In this document: positions 1 through 6,887 of the stretch, one piece after another
How the letters are laid out: the number at the start of each line of letters is the position of its first letter
Position numbering within the stretch: position 1 is the stretch's first letter
NCBI GenBank assembly: GCA_014377625.1
Contig: JACMPG010000152.1
Location: 1 to 45,624, forward strand
DNA: 45,624 nucleotides
Source of the DNA: Spirosoma sp.
Lineage (GTDB): Bacteria > Bacteroidota > Bacteroidia > Cytophagales > Spirosomataceae
Direction of reading: 5' to 3'
Program-made: the position numbers and the translations under genes
Notes under the pieces: generated by a model
What the model saw: only the letters and a program-made list of their open reading frames with translations
Databases searched by the model: none
Told to the model about the DNA's origin: nothing

Positions 1-76
1 GAATTGATCCTTTTACGTAAGACAGCTCGACGGCCATCTCCTTGAATGTTTCGTCAAACACACGTCGTTTAACCAT
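1..76 (-). CDS. IS3-family transposase OrfA, N-terminal tip (partial)
   Basis: Reading leftward from an ATG at 74-76, the frame stays open to the window edge and gives about 25 residues starting MVKRRVFDETFKEMAVEL. This basic N-terminus resembles the helix-turn-helix OrfA proteins of IS3-type elements, which bind the IS ends. The rest of the gene and the right IS end lie outside the window. The sequence just upstream (77-130) should hold the left IS end. On the minus strand a TGACTGGAGAC-like start at about 129 would suit an IS3 terminus, but without the other end this cannot be fixed. Confidence 0.6.
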   Translation of the reverse strand, partial: MVKRRVFDETFKEMAVELSYVKGSI

Positions 77-106
77 GGTCAAATTGAAGTTTGTCCCCAA
101 ATCTGC

Positions 107-781
107 CTAAAAAAAGTCTCCAGTCAAATGTAGCAAGTTCAGACTGGCCAGAAAACTAATATCCGTGATTTGATTATAGCTCAGGTCTAAGGCCTGCAAC
201 CTAGTCAGACTGGCCAGAAAACTAATGTCCGTGATCTGATTTGAGCTCAGGTCTAAGGTCTGCAACGTGGTCAGACCGGCCAGAAAACTAATATCCGTGA
301 TCTTATTTCCGCGCAGGTTTAAGGTCTGTAACGTGGTCAGACTGGCCAGAAAACTAATATCCGTGATCTGGTTATAGCTCAGGTCTAAGGTCTGCAACGT
401 GGTCAGACTAGACAGAAAACTAATATCCGTGATCTGATTATTGCTCAGGTCTAAGGCCTGCAACCTGGTCAGACTGGCCAGAAAACTATAATCCGTGATC
501 TGATTTGAGCTCAGGTCTAAGGTCTGCAACGTGGTCAGCCTCTCTAACCCGGATAAATTCGTTTTTTTGCCATCAAAACTATTTTCGGAGTCTTGATTTT
601 CTGAAACTACCCATCTTCTGGACTGTTCATCATAGTATCCAAAGCCTAAATTAAGCGCTAGCAGCCAGGTACACTCAAACAACTCCTCTGGCAATTCAGT
701 AAGTCCGCAATTGCCCAGGTCCAGAAAAGGGTTCTGCGTCCTTTGGTTTTCGTGGATTAACTGAAGGGCTAACTTATTCAT
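107..781 (-). CDS. Leucine-rich-repeat protein, probably 3'-truncated by an IS
   Basis: This 224-residue protein begins MNKLALQLIHENQRT and has an N-terminal cap with the motif LDLGNCGLTELPEEL. It then carries six near-identical 22-residue leucine-rich repeats (consensus LTTLQTLDLSSNQITDISFLAS, residues about 80-212). The repeats are of the SDS22/internalin type and would form a curved binding surface. The N-terminal cap resembles that of Cytophagales LRR proteins that continue into Roc-COR GTPase domains; this is recalled family knowledge and not visible here. The repeat run stops abruptly and the last dozen residues (NLLHLTGDFF) do not fit, about where an IS3-type end would lie. The gene is therefore probably cut short by insertion. 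There is no signal peptide, so a cytoplasmic location is likely. Confidence 0.8.
   Translation of the reverse strand: MNKLALQLIHENQRTQNPFLDLGNCGLTELPEELFECTWLLALNLGFGYYDEQSRRWVVSENQDSENSFDGKKTNLSGLERLTTLQTLDLSSNQITDYSFLASLTRLQALDLSNNQITDISFLSSLTTLQTLDLSYNQITDISFLASLTTLQTLNLRGNKITDISFLAGLTTLQTLDLSSNQITDISFLASLTRLQALDLSYNQITDISFLASLNLLHLTGDFF
131..540 (-). repeat. Six 66-bp LRR-coding tandem repeats
   Basis: The 66-nt units coding the 22-residue LRRs are strikingly alike at DNA level. Stretches such as CTAATATCCGTGATCTGATT and GACTGGCCAGAAAACTAAT recur in nearly every unit. This suggests recent duplication or gene conversion and makes slippage or recombination within the gene likely. Confidence 0.85.
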
Positions 782-814
782 GGCGTGGCTGTTTTAGGGG
801 GCAAGGGATAGAAA

Positions 815-842
815 CAAAACTAATCGCTTTTTTCGGCCAAAA
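815..842 (-). promoter_or_regulatory. Candidate Bacteroidota promoter of the LRR gene
   Basis: On the minus strand the -7 box TAGTTTTG (815-822) matches the TAnnTTTG consensus exactly and lies about 35 bp before the LRR start codon. A TTTTGG at 837-842 may be the -33 element, but the spacing (15 bp) is shorter than usual. Confidence 0.45.
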
Positions 843-887
843 CCCGCAGGTCCAGCACAATTTTGGTGGGTGGCCGGTGCAGGTAGT

Positions 888-1072
888 TTCCAGAGCCAAA
901 GCCCGCTTGGTTTACGGCGGCTTGATTTTTGGGCTGGGCCCTGACGGGTGCCTGTCCGGGCCCTCTATTTGCCCGGATTGGTAACGGCTACGGCGTAATA
1001 GTCGTTACCTTACTGAGCGCCATTACCGGAACCTGGCTATATGGCTACTTCCGAAACCGGCTGCCTCACTGA
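888..1072 (+). pseudogene. Remnant of YeeE/YedE (DUF6691) thiosulfate-type transporter, C-terminus only
   Basis: Two + strand frames joined near 932-937 rebuild a familiar membrane-protein ending. The first part reads RLVYGGLIFG. After a frameshift come WALTGACPGP and LFARIGNGYG, ending with FRNRLPH and a TGA at 1070-1072. The GxACPGP motif, with its conserved cysteine, belongs to YeeE/YedE-family transporters of thiosulfate or related sulfur compounds. Only about 60 codons remain, the frame is broken and no start is present, so the gene is dead. It lies upstream of the SQR remnant, which supports a lost sulfur-oxidation locus. Confidence 0.75.
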
Positions 1073-1110
1073 CTTTTGTCGGGTAGAAACACGTTTTATT
1101 CATTACCAGT

Positions 1111-1518
1111 ATGTTCAAAGGCACCAAATTATACAGCATCCTTTTCAATAAATGCCCCCGCTGCCAGCAGGGTGACTTTTTCGTCAAGTCGAGTGCGCTC
1201 ACGCTTCGGGGTTTCGACAGAATGCACGAGCGTTGTTCCAACTGTGGGCTTCGCTACGAGCAGGAGCCGGGTTTCTTCACGGGTTCGATGTACATCAGCT
1301 ATGCCTTTTATGTGGCACTTACGGTGAGCAGTTTTTTGCTGTTTACGGCAATTCTCGATGTCGATGCAGTCGATTTATTATGGGGGCTTATTCCGGCCAT
1401 GGTTATTCTGACGCCGTTCTTTTTCAGGATGGCCCGGCTGATCTGGATCAACTTCTTTGTAAGCTACGACCCTGCCTATACGCATCCGGCCGAGCCTAAC
1501 AACAAGATAAAATTATAA
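1111..1518 (+). CDS. DUF983 zinc-ribbon membrane protein
   Basis: The 135-residue protein starts MFKGTKLYSILFNKCPRCQQ and fits the DUF983 family. It has two Cys pairs, CPRC (residues about 15-18) and CSNC (about 42-45), which probably form a zinc ribbon. Two hydrophobic helices follow at about 66-86 and 90-110, and the tail is soluble. Length and layout are normal for the family, whose function is unknown. It is the only intact gene between the YeeE/YedE and SQR remnants. The shorter start at 1111 is preferred over an out-of-frame alternative because it keeps the zinc-ribbon frame. Confidence 0.85.
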   Translation: MFKGTKLYSILFNKCPRCQQGDFFVKSSALTLRGFDRMHERCSNCGLRYEQEPGFFTGSMYISYAFYVALTVSSFLLFTAILDVDAVDLLWGLIPAMVILTPFFFRMARLIWINFFVSYDPAYTHPAEPNNKIKL

Positions 1519-1538
1519 TTTATCTTGACTGTGTAATA

Positions 1539-1553
1539 TTTATCACTGATAAA
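1539..1553. promoter_or_regulatory. 15-bp perfect palindrome, possible operator
   Basis: TTTATCACTGATAAA is a 7-1-7 perfect dyad in the 79-bp gap before the SQR remnant. Its size and place suit a dimeric repressor or Crp/Fnr-like regulator site, possibly an old sulfide-responsive control. It is too short to exclude chance. Confidence 0.3.
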
Positions 1554-1597
1554 CTCACTGAATAGCTTGTCTTTTGGTCTATCAAAACCCGATAACC

Positions 1598-2046
1598 ATG
1601 AGCAGATACGTTCAGATTCTAATTGTAGGCGGAGGCAACGCCGGTATTTCGCTGGCGGCTCAACTGCTTCGCAAACAGGCCAGTTTAAACATCGCCCTGA
1701 TTGACCCCGCCGAGTACCACTATTATCAGCCCAGCCTGGACCCTGGTGGGAGGAGGTACGTTTAACCTCAGCGATACCCAACGGCCCCAAGCATCGGTGA
1801 TACCCAACGGGGTTATCTGGCTGAAAGAAGCCGCCATCGAGTTCAGACCCGACGACAATACCGTATTGACCGAGGCCGGTAATTGTTGGCTACGGACGGC
1901 TGATTCTGGCCGAGTTCGATTATGAAAATAAACTCGTACAGACCTTTCCGTTCAATCAGGCCAAACCCCGCTGGTCGATGTATCAACTCAAACAGCGCGT
2001 ACTACCCTGGCTTTACTGGAACCGGATTTTGAAAGGTACGGCCTGA
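1598..2046 (+). pseudogene. Sulfide:quinone oxidoreductase-like flavoprotein, frameshifted and internally deleted
   Basis: The ATG at 1598 opens a typical FAD-binding Rossmann start, with ILIVGGGNAGISLAAQLLR and then EYHYYQP. A one-base insertion near 1733 ends that frame. The next frame continues AWTLVGGGTFNLSD and ASVIPNGVIW, as in type-III-like SQRs of Bacteroidota. Near 1880-1888 the sequence jumps to a third frame with the C-terminal part: GYGRLILAEFDYENK, then PRWSMYQLKQ and VLPWLYWNRILKG, stop at 2044-2046. About 250 central codons, including the catalytic cysteine region, are missing. The enzyme would have oxidised sulfide and passed electrons to quinone. This copy cannot work. Confidence 0.85.
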
Positions 2047-2084
2047 AAAATTCGTAACAGGCTACGTTATAGAAAATTAAACAG

Positions 2085-2118
2085 TTGTTTTAAAGTCAGG
2101 CATTTCCTCATACCTTTG
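2085..2118 (+). promoter_or_regulatory. Bacteroidota-type promoter of the TetR gene
   Basis: TTGTTTT at 2085-2091 and TACCTTTG at 2111-2118 fit the -33 and -7 consensus (TTG and TAnnTTTG), with 23 bp between TTG and the -7 box. Transcription would start near 2125, leaving a leader of about a dozen bases before the ATG at 2137. A TetR-type regulator could act here, but no clear dyad is seen. Confidence 0.6.
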
Positions 2119-2136
2119 TCGTACCAATTCAACGCT

Positions 2137-2748
2137 ATGAACGTGGACGTCAGGGATACCGAAACGAAAATAAAGGAAGCCGCCCGCAAGGTATTTCTGG
2201 CGCAGGGGTATGAGCGGACCAAAATCCGTCAGATTGCCGATGAGGCCGGGGTCAACCTAGCCCTGGTCAATTACTACTTCCGCAGCAAAGAGCAGTTGTT
2301 CAAAAGCATATATGCAGAGACCTTTGCCCAGTTTCTGGGACAGATGGTTTTGCTGCTCAACGAAGAGACTCCGCTGGAAGTGAAAATCTGGCGAATCGTG
2401 GATAGATATACTGATTTTATCGTCGCTAATCCGCTGATTCCCGGCTTCATACTGTCAGAAGCGCAGGCAAACGATGGCGCGTTTTTTAAAGAGATGAACG
2501 CCAGAGGGAAACTGAAAGAGTCTGTGTTTAGACGACAGTTGCTGGAAGAGGCCGAGAAGAAAACGATTCGCCCCGTTGACCCAATGCAGGTTATTGTCAC
2601 CATTATGAGCAACGTTATTTTCCCGGTAATGGCCCGGCCCATTGTTTCGTACATCGGCTCATTCGATGAGACCGGCTTTCGGGCCTTCATGGAATCCCGC
2701 AAGCAGATTGTTCCCGAAATGATTATGGCCTACCTGCGGGCAGGGTAG
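2137..2748 (+). CDS. TetR/AcrR-family regulator of the efflux operon
   Basis: This is a 203-residue protein from the ATG at 2137; an in-frame TTG at 2116 is possible but overlaps the promoter. Residues about 5-50 form the TetR helix-turn-helix, with AARKVFLAQGYERTKIRQIA followed by VNLALVNYYFRSKEQLF. The remaining helical part is the ligand and dimer domain. The gene lies 87 bp upstream of an HlyD-type gene and in line with the ABC genes. It is therefore most likely the local drug-responsive repressor, as CecR is for YbhGFSR in E. coli. The ligand cannot be read from the sequence. Confidence 0.85.
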   Translation: MNVDVRDTETKIKEAARKVFLAQGYERTKIRQIADEAGVNLALVNYYFRSKEQLFKSIYAETFAQFLGQMVLLLNEETPLEVKIWRIVDRYTDFIVANPLIPGFILSEAQANDGAFFKEMNARGKLKESVFRRQLLEEAEKKTIRPVDPMQVIVTIMSNVIFPVMARPIVSYIGSFDETGFRAFMESRKQIVPEMIMAYLRAG

Positions 2749-2835
2749 TCATTTTTTTTGACCTCACATTAAACATCAGTTTAAAACCACTATTCAATAC
2801 TGAATACATCATTGGAAACTGAAACCTCTGTTACT

Positions 2836-3774
2836 ATGAAACGCACCTATTTTCTGCTCGCTTGCAGTCTGTTACTCGTTCAGGTTGGCTGCACTACCTC
2901 CGACGATACCGCTGATGCCTACGGTAATTTCGAAGCCATTGAAACCACAGTTTCTGCCCAGGCTACGGGTGTACTTCAACAATTCACCGTTGACGAAGGT
3001 CAGCTTCTGAAAGCGGGGCAGGCCGTTGGTCAGATTGATACGAAGCAATTACGACTCCGTCGGGCGCAGCTATTGGCCAGCAAACAGGCGGTGCAAAATC
3101 GAACGCCGAACGTATCGGCCCAGTTGTCGGCCTTTGCCCAGCAAGTTTCCGTGCAGCAGCAGCAGTTGAAAAATCTCCGGCGCGAGCAGGAACGCAGCCA
3201 GAATTTAGTCAATGCCGGAGCCGCCCCCAACAGACAACTTGATGACGTGAACGCCCAGATTGCCGTTGTGGAGCGGCAAATCGCGCTCAGTCGCCAGCAG
3301 CGGGCGGCCCAGGCATCGGCCCTCAACACGCAGCGGAGCGGTACGGCTGCCGAAGCCGCCCCCCTGGCCGAGCAGGTAAAACAACTTGACGACCAGATTG
3401 CCAGGGCCAGCGTCGTAAACCCCATTGGCGGCACCGTAACGGTCAAATACGCCGAACCCGACGAGGTGGTCAGCTACGGCAAACCGCTTTATAAAATTGC
3501 AACGCTGGACGTCATTACCCTCCGGGCTTACGTAGCGGGCGACCAACTGACACGCGTTAAGCCGGGGCAGACCGTGCGGGTTTTTATCGACGCACCCAAC
3601 AACCAGCTCAAACCGTATACGGGTACCGTAACCTGGATTTCGAGTAAAGCCGAGTTCACGCCCAAGATTATTCAAACCAAAGACGAGCGGGTCAATCTGG
3701 TATATGCCCTGAAAATAAAGGTCAAAAATGATGGCGGTCTGAAAATCGGCATGCCCGGCGAAGTCAGGTTTTAG
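2836..3774 (+). CDS. HlyD/YbhG-type membrane-fusion lipoprotein
   Basis: The 312-residue protein starts at the ATG 2836; a TTG at 2812 would only add residues before the signal. It has a lipoprotein signal with lipobox LVQVGC, so it should be anchored by the cysteine at about residue 20. It then has a biotinyl-lipoyl half (ATGVLQQFTVDEGQLLKAGQ), a Gln-rich coiled-coil hairpin (about 75-190), the second lipoyl half (GGTVTVKYAEPDEVVSYGKP) and a beta-barrel ending KIGMPGEVRF. It is the periplasmic adaptor that would link the ABC permeases to an outer-membrane channel. It is the first structural gene of the efflux operon and is now separated from the ATPase genes by the MITE/IS110 insertion. Confidence 0.88.
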   Translation: MKRTYFLLACSLLLVQVGCTTSDDTADAYGNFEAIETTVSAQATGVLQQFTVDEGQLLKAGQAVGQIDTKQLRLRRAQLLASKQAVQNRTPNVSAQLSAFAQQVSVQQQQLKNLRREQERSQNLVNAGAAPNRQLDDVNAQIAVVERQIALSRQQRAAQASALNTQRSGTAAEAAPLAEQVKQLDDQIARASVVNPIGGTVTVKYAEPDEVVSYGKPLYKIATLDVITLRAYVAGDQLTRVKPGQTVRVFIDAPNNQLKPYTGTVTWISSKAEFTPKIIQTKDERVNLVYALKIKVKNDGGLKIGMPGEVRF

Positions 3775-3894
3775 AAGCTGTTTGAGTTAGCGATTTGAGA
3801 CGAAAAGCAAAGGATTTTGGTCTTAGACAAGGCACTTTCGCAGGCCGTAGCCGTAGCTACGGGCTAAGAAAGTAACCGCACCGATTTCTATGGG

Positions 3895-4902
3895 TTACGC
3901 AAGGGCTGGCGTATAATTTTTGTCATATTTTTTGCCTCGACGGACAACCGCGCAAACCCGGTGGATCAGCTTGTTGCGAACGGCATTTAACACCAGCATA
4001 GTATGCTTGCCCTCACCAAGTTTGCGGACGTAATAGTCCTGAAGATCGCCCTTCACCTGGATGGCCGACATGGTCCCCATGTGGATCAAGGACTTTAGCC
4101 GCTTTCGCGCCTGATGGCTCACTTTGGTCTTACCCCTGATGCTCGTGCCGGAACGGTACTCAAAGGGGGCAACCCCAGCGTGACAGGCCAGCTTTTTAGG
4201 ATCGTTGATGGTCTGCATCTCGTTGGTAGTAATCAGTAACTCGGTCGCAATCACAGGGCCAATGCCCGGTACAGACACCATCAAGTCGAACAATTCTTTT
4301 AGTCGAGCGTCGGCTTCAATAAGTTCTTTAATGGCTTTTTCGACCGCTTTTTGTTCTTCTTTCAGAGCTGCTAAAGATTTGGCAACATTGCCTTTGAGGG
4401 CCTTTTGAAGCGATTTACTGATGAATGTTTCCTGCTCGGCCACTGGAACAGCCAACAGGTTATAAGCCTGATTGAGCCTTTGGCGGGTCGCGCTCAGAAA
4501 GGCCAGTTTCTGGACAACCTCGCGTGGTGGCTCCCACAGGCGCATTTGGTCCTGGAAGCGATAGGCATATTGAGCAATGCGCTGGGCATCGACTTTGTCG
4601 GTTTTACCCCGCTGCATCCCACCTGCCTGTTTGATCTGCAAGGAAGACTCCAGCCAGATCGACAGGGTTTGCTGGTGAAGCAGTTCTAACAAATGGGCAT
4701 TATAAATGCCGGTATGCTCCATACAGAAAACTGCCTGTTTGGGACTCCAGCCGGACAGAGCCTTAAACTCAGTTAAAGCCGCCTTGATACCCGCCGGCGA
4801 GTTAGGCGTGTGTGTGCTGAGTTGCAGACCCTGTTGAGTATAGACGGCCCAATCAAGGGTATCTTTGGCGATGTCGATTCCGATGAAGTAGCAAAAGTCC
4901 AT
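3895..4902 (-). CDS. IS110-family transposase (DEDD recombinase)
   Basis: This 335-residue protein has the two IS110 domains. The N-terminal RuvC-like DEDD part has IGIDIAKDTLDW (first Asp), MEHTGIY (Glu) and GKTDKVDAQRIAQYAYRF (the last two Asp). The C-terminal Transposase_20 part has VPGIGPVIATELL and PFEYRSGTSIRGKTKVS, which contains the conserved serine thought to attack DNA. The region between is helical. The gene is full length and intact, so the element may still be active. By analogy with IS621 the protein would use a bridge RNA from the left end to pair target and donor DNA. Confidence 0.93.
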   Translation of the reverse strand: MDFCYFIGIDIAKDTLDWAVYTQQGLQLSTHTPNSPAGIKAALTEFKALSGWSPKQAVFCMEHTGIYNAHLLELLHQQTLSIWLESSLQIKQAGGMQRGKTDKVDAQRIAQYAYRFQDQMRLWEPPREVVQKLAFLSATRQRLNQAYNLLAVPVAEQETFISKSLQKALKGNVAKSLAALKEEQKAVEKAIKELIEADARLKELFDLMVSVPGIGPVIATELLITTNEMQTINDPKKLACHAGVAPFEYRSGTSIRGKTKVSHQARKRLKSLIHMGTMSAIQVKGDLQDYYVRKLGEGKHTMLVLNAVRNKLIHRVCAVVRRGKKYDKNYTPALA

Positions 4903-4908
4903 GTGGCT

Positions 4909-5129
4909 GTTTAGTTTTGGTGAGTGGTCAACAATTTGCTTTTACTCGAACCCTTTCATGGGCCACGAACCCGCCTTTCTATCCGAGTCTGGGCAAACTA
5001 AACAGAGTGGGGACTGAATCGGTGCTTAGGTCTAACTCCTCGGCGGCCCGTTAGCGTACCCCACTCTGGTTGACTACTGGCAAGCTACCGAATCCCGGAA
5101 TATTACCAGCCCTCAAACCTAAAGGGCGG
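4909..5129 (-). ncRNA. Candidate IS110 bridge RNA
   Basis: Upstream of the transposase, on the same strand, lie two large hairpins. The first has a perfect 10-bp stem (CAGAGTGGGG 5003-5012 with CCCCACTCTG 5059-5068) around a 46-nt loop. The second has a 9-bp stem (GTTTAGTTT 4909-4917 with AAACTAAAC 4995-5003). The first loop, read in RNA sense, has CTAACGG (5054-5048), which matches the left target CTACCGG in 6 of 7, and then GCACCG (5025-5020), complementary to the right target. The second loop has ATAGAAA (4982-4976), identical to the IS right end (3891-3885). Order and polarity match the IS621 bridge RNA: target loop first, donor loop second. The outer boundaries are estimates. Confidence 0.65.
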
Positions 5130-5196
5130 ACCGGTAGGATAAGAGCAAAAGACGAGTTTTGCGGCCAAAGCGATTAACTCAAACAACTTCTTAACC

Positions 5197-6099
5197 ATGA
5201 TACACATCCAGAACATAGCCAAAGCGTTCGGCGAAATACATGCCGTGCAGGACGTATCGTTCGACGTGGCGCGGGGCGAGTTGTTTGGGCTGATCGGGCC
5301 GGATGGGGCGGGTAAAACCACCCTGTTCAAAATCCTGGTGACCCTCCTCCTACCCGATTCGGGCAGCGCAACGGTGGCCGGGCGCGACGTGGTGCAGGAT
5401 TTCAGAGCCTTGCGGCAGATGGTGGGCTACATGCCGGGGCGGTTCTCCCTCTATCCTGATTTGAGCGTGGAGGAGAATCTGGCGTTTTTCGCCACCGTTT
5501 TCGGTACCACCATTCAGGAAAATTACGAGCTGATTCGGGATATATACGTTCAGTTGGAACCGTTCAAAAATCGGCGGGCGGGGGCGTTGTCGGGTGGCAT
5601 GAAGCAGAAACTCGCGCTCTGCTGCGCCCTGATCCATAAGCCCGACGTCCTGTTTCTGGACGAACCCACAACCGGGGTCGATGCGGTGTCGCGGAAGGAA
5701 TTCTGGGAGATGCTGCAAAGCCTGAAAAAACACGGCCTGACCATACTCGTTTCTACGCCCTACATGGATGAAGCGGGGCAGTGCGACCGTATCGCACTGA
5801 TGCAGAACGGACAGATTCTGGCCATCGACACCCCGACGGGCGTAGAAAACCGCTTTGCTAAACCGCTCTTTGCCGTGCGGGCCACCAATATCTACCGGCT
5901 TATTCAGGACCTGCGGCAGGCTCCGTTTACCATCACCTGCTACGCCTTCGGCGAATTTCTGCACCTCACCACGCAGGACGGCGTTTCGACCGGCACTATT
6001 GACACCTATCTGACCGAACGACACCACAAACAACTCGAAATCAAGCCCATCCGGGCGGGTATCGAAGACAGCTTCATGGACCTCATGCAACATGCGTAA
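5197..6099 (+). CDS. ABC transporter ATPase 1 (YbhF N-half-like)
   Basis: The 300-residue protein has Walker A GPDGAGKT (about 33-40), the intact signature LSGGMKQK and Walker B VLFLDEPTTG. The usual switch histidine is replaced: the text reads STPYMDEA where THYMDEA is normal. It would energise export by the two ABC-2 permeases downstream. It overlaps the next ATPase gene by 8 bp, indicating translational coupling, and corresponds to the N-half of E. coli YbhF, which is one fused protein there. The start is seven bases after the MITE, so its native leader has been replaced. Confidence 0.9.
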   Translation: MIHIQNIAKAFGEIHAVQDVSFDVARGELFGLIGPDGAGKTTLFKILVTLLLPDSGSATVAGRDVVQDFRALRQMVGYMPGRFSLYPDLSVEENLAFFATVFGTTIQENYELIRDIYVQLEPFKNRRAGALSGGMKQKLALCCALIHKPDVLFLDEPTTGVDAVSRKEFWEMLQSLKKHGLTILVSTPYMDEAGQCDRIALMQNGQILAIDTPTGVENRFAKPLFAVRATNIYRLIQDLRQAPFTITCYAFGEFLHLTTQDGVSTGTIDTYLTERHHKQLEIKPIRAGIEDSFMDLMQHA

Positions 6100-6826
6100 C
6101 GCCGTAACGACCAACAAACTGACCAAACGATTTGGCGATTTCGTGGCCACCGATGCCATTACGTTTACCGTAGCGCCGGGCGAGATTTTCGGGTTTCTGG
6201 GGGCCAACGGGGCGGGTAAGACCACCGCTATGCGGATGCTCTGCGGGCTGCTCAAACCCACCTCAGGCACCGCCACGGTGGCCGGGTTCGATGTATATAC
6301 CCAATCGGAGCAGATTAAGCAGGTTATTGGCTACATGAGTCAGCGGTTTTCGCTGTACGATGACCTGACGCCCCGCGAAAATATCCGCTTTTACGGGGGC
6401 ATCTACGGCCTGAAACGTGCCGACCTGAAAGCCAAAGCAAACGCTATTATTGAGGAACTGGAACTGGGCAGCGTAGCCGATAAACTGACCGGGTCGCTGC
6501 CGCTTGGCTGGAAACAGCGGCTGGCCTTCTCGGTAGCCCTGATTCATGAACCCAAAGTGGTCTTTCTGGACGAGCCAACCGGCGGAGTTGACCCCATTAC
6601 CCGACGGCATTTCTGGGATATGATTTACGCAGCAGCCCACCGTGGAACCACTATTTTCGTAACGACGCATTATATGGACGAAGCCGAATACTGCGACCGC
6701 GTATCCATTATGGTCGATGGCCAGATTAAAGCACTCGATACCCCCGGTGCGCTGAAAAAACAGTTTGGTGTCGACTCAATGGACGGCGTATTCCAGATTT
6801 TAGCGCGGGGCACATCGACAAAATGA
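6092..6826 (+). CDS. ABC transporter ATPase 2 (YbhF C-half-like)
   Basis: This 244-residue protein has Walker A GANGAGKT, Walker B VVFLDEPTGG with its catalytic Glu, and a normal switch His (TTHYMDEAEYCDR). Its signature is degenerate (SLPLGWKQR instead of LSGGQ), as in the second half of YbhF-type proteins. Together with ATPase 1 it should form a heterodimer with one good ATP site (its own Walker and His with the partner's LSGG) and one weak site. The start overlaps the end of ATPase 1. Confidence 0.9.
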   Translation: MRNAVTTNKLTKRFGDFVATDAITFTVAPGEIFGFLGANGAGKTTAMRMLCGLLKPTSGTATVAGFDVYTQSEQIKQVIGYMSQRFSLYDDLTPRENIRFYGGIYGLKRADLKAKANAIIEELELGSVADKLTGSLPLGWKQRLAFSVALIHEPKVVFLDEPTGGVDPITRRHFWDMIYAAAHRGTTIFVTTHYMDEAEYCDRVSIMVDGQIKALDTPGALKKQFGVDSMDGVFQILARGTSTK

Positions 6827-6835
6827 TGAGAGCTA

Positions 6836-6863
6836 TTACGCAGAGCTGCGCAGCTCTGCGTAA
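6836..6863. repeat. 28-bp perfect palindrome inside the efflux operon
   Basis: TTACGCAGAGCTGC is followed directly by its exact reverse complement. The palindrome lies in the 61-bp gap between ATPase 2 and the first permease. As RNA it would be a very stable hairpin. There is no T-run, so it is more likely an mRNA-processing or attenuating stem or a repeat-element core than a classical terminator. Confidence 0.85.
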
Positions 6864-6887
6864 CAACCCTTTAGAGACCTCAGGACT

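Larger units (their letters stand above)
3880..5129 (-). mobile_element. IS110-family insertion sequence (~1.25 kb)
   Basis: The element carries one DEDD transposase gene on the minus strand, a long left non-coding end (about 227 nt upstream of the transposase) and a very short right end (about 15 nt). This is the IS110-group layout. No terminal inverted repeats are visible, as expected. Both junctions share ACCG (3880-3883 and 5130-5133), so the ends are fixed only within four bases. Joining across ACCG gives a continuous MITE sequence. The IS is opposite in orientation to the efflux operon and may reduce read-through from the HlyD gene to the ATPase genes. Confidence 0.8.
3775..5189. repeat. 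MITE-like inverted-repeat element, split by IS110
   Basis: AAGCTGTTTGAGTTA at 3775-3789, directly after the HlyD stop codon, reappears inverted as AAGTTGTTTGAGTTA (minus strand, 5175-5189), seven bases before the ATPase start. One mismatch is present and weaker similarity continues inward. The left arm also holds a hairpin (TAGCCGTAGCTACGGGCTA, about 3847-3865) flanked by ACTTTC and GAAAGT. Removing the IS110 joins the arms into an element of about 165 bp with no coding capacity. The exact target duplication is not clear. Confidence 0.65.

Noticed and set aside
5350-6276. 308-residue minus-strand open frame across the ABC ATPase genes
   Set aside because: Shadow of two ATPase genes with full Walker motifs on the + strand.
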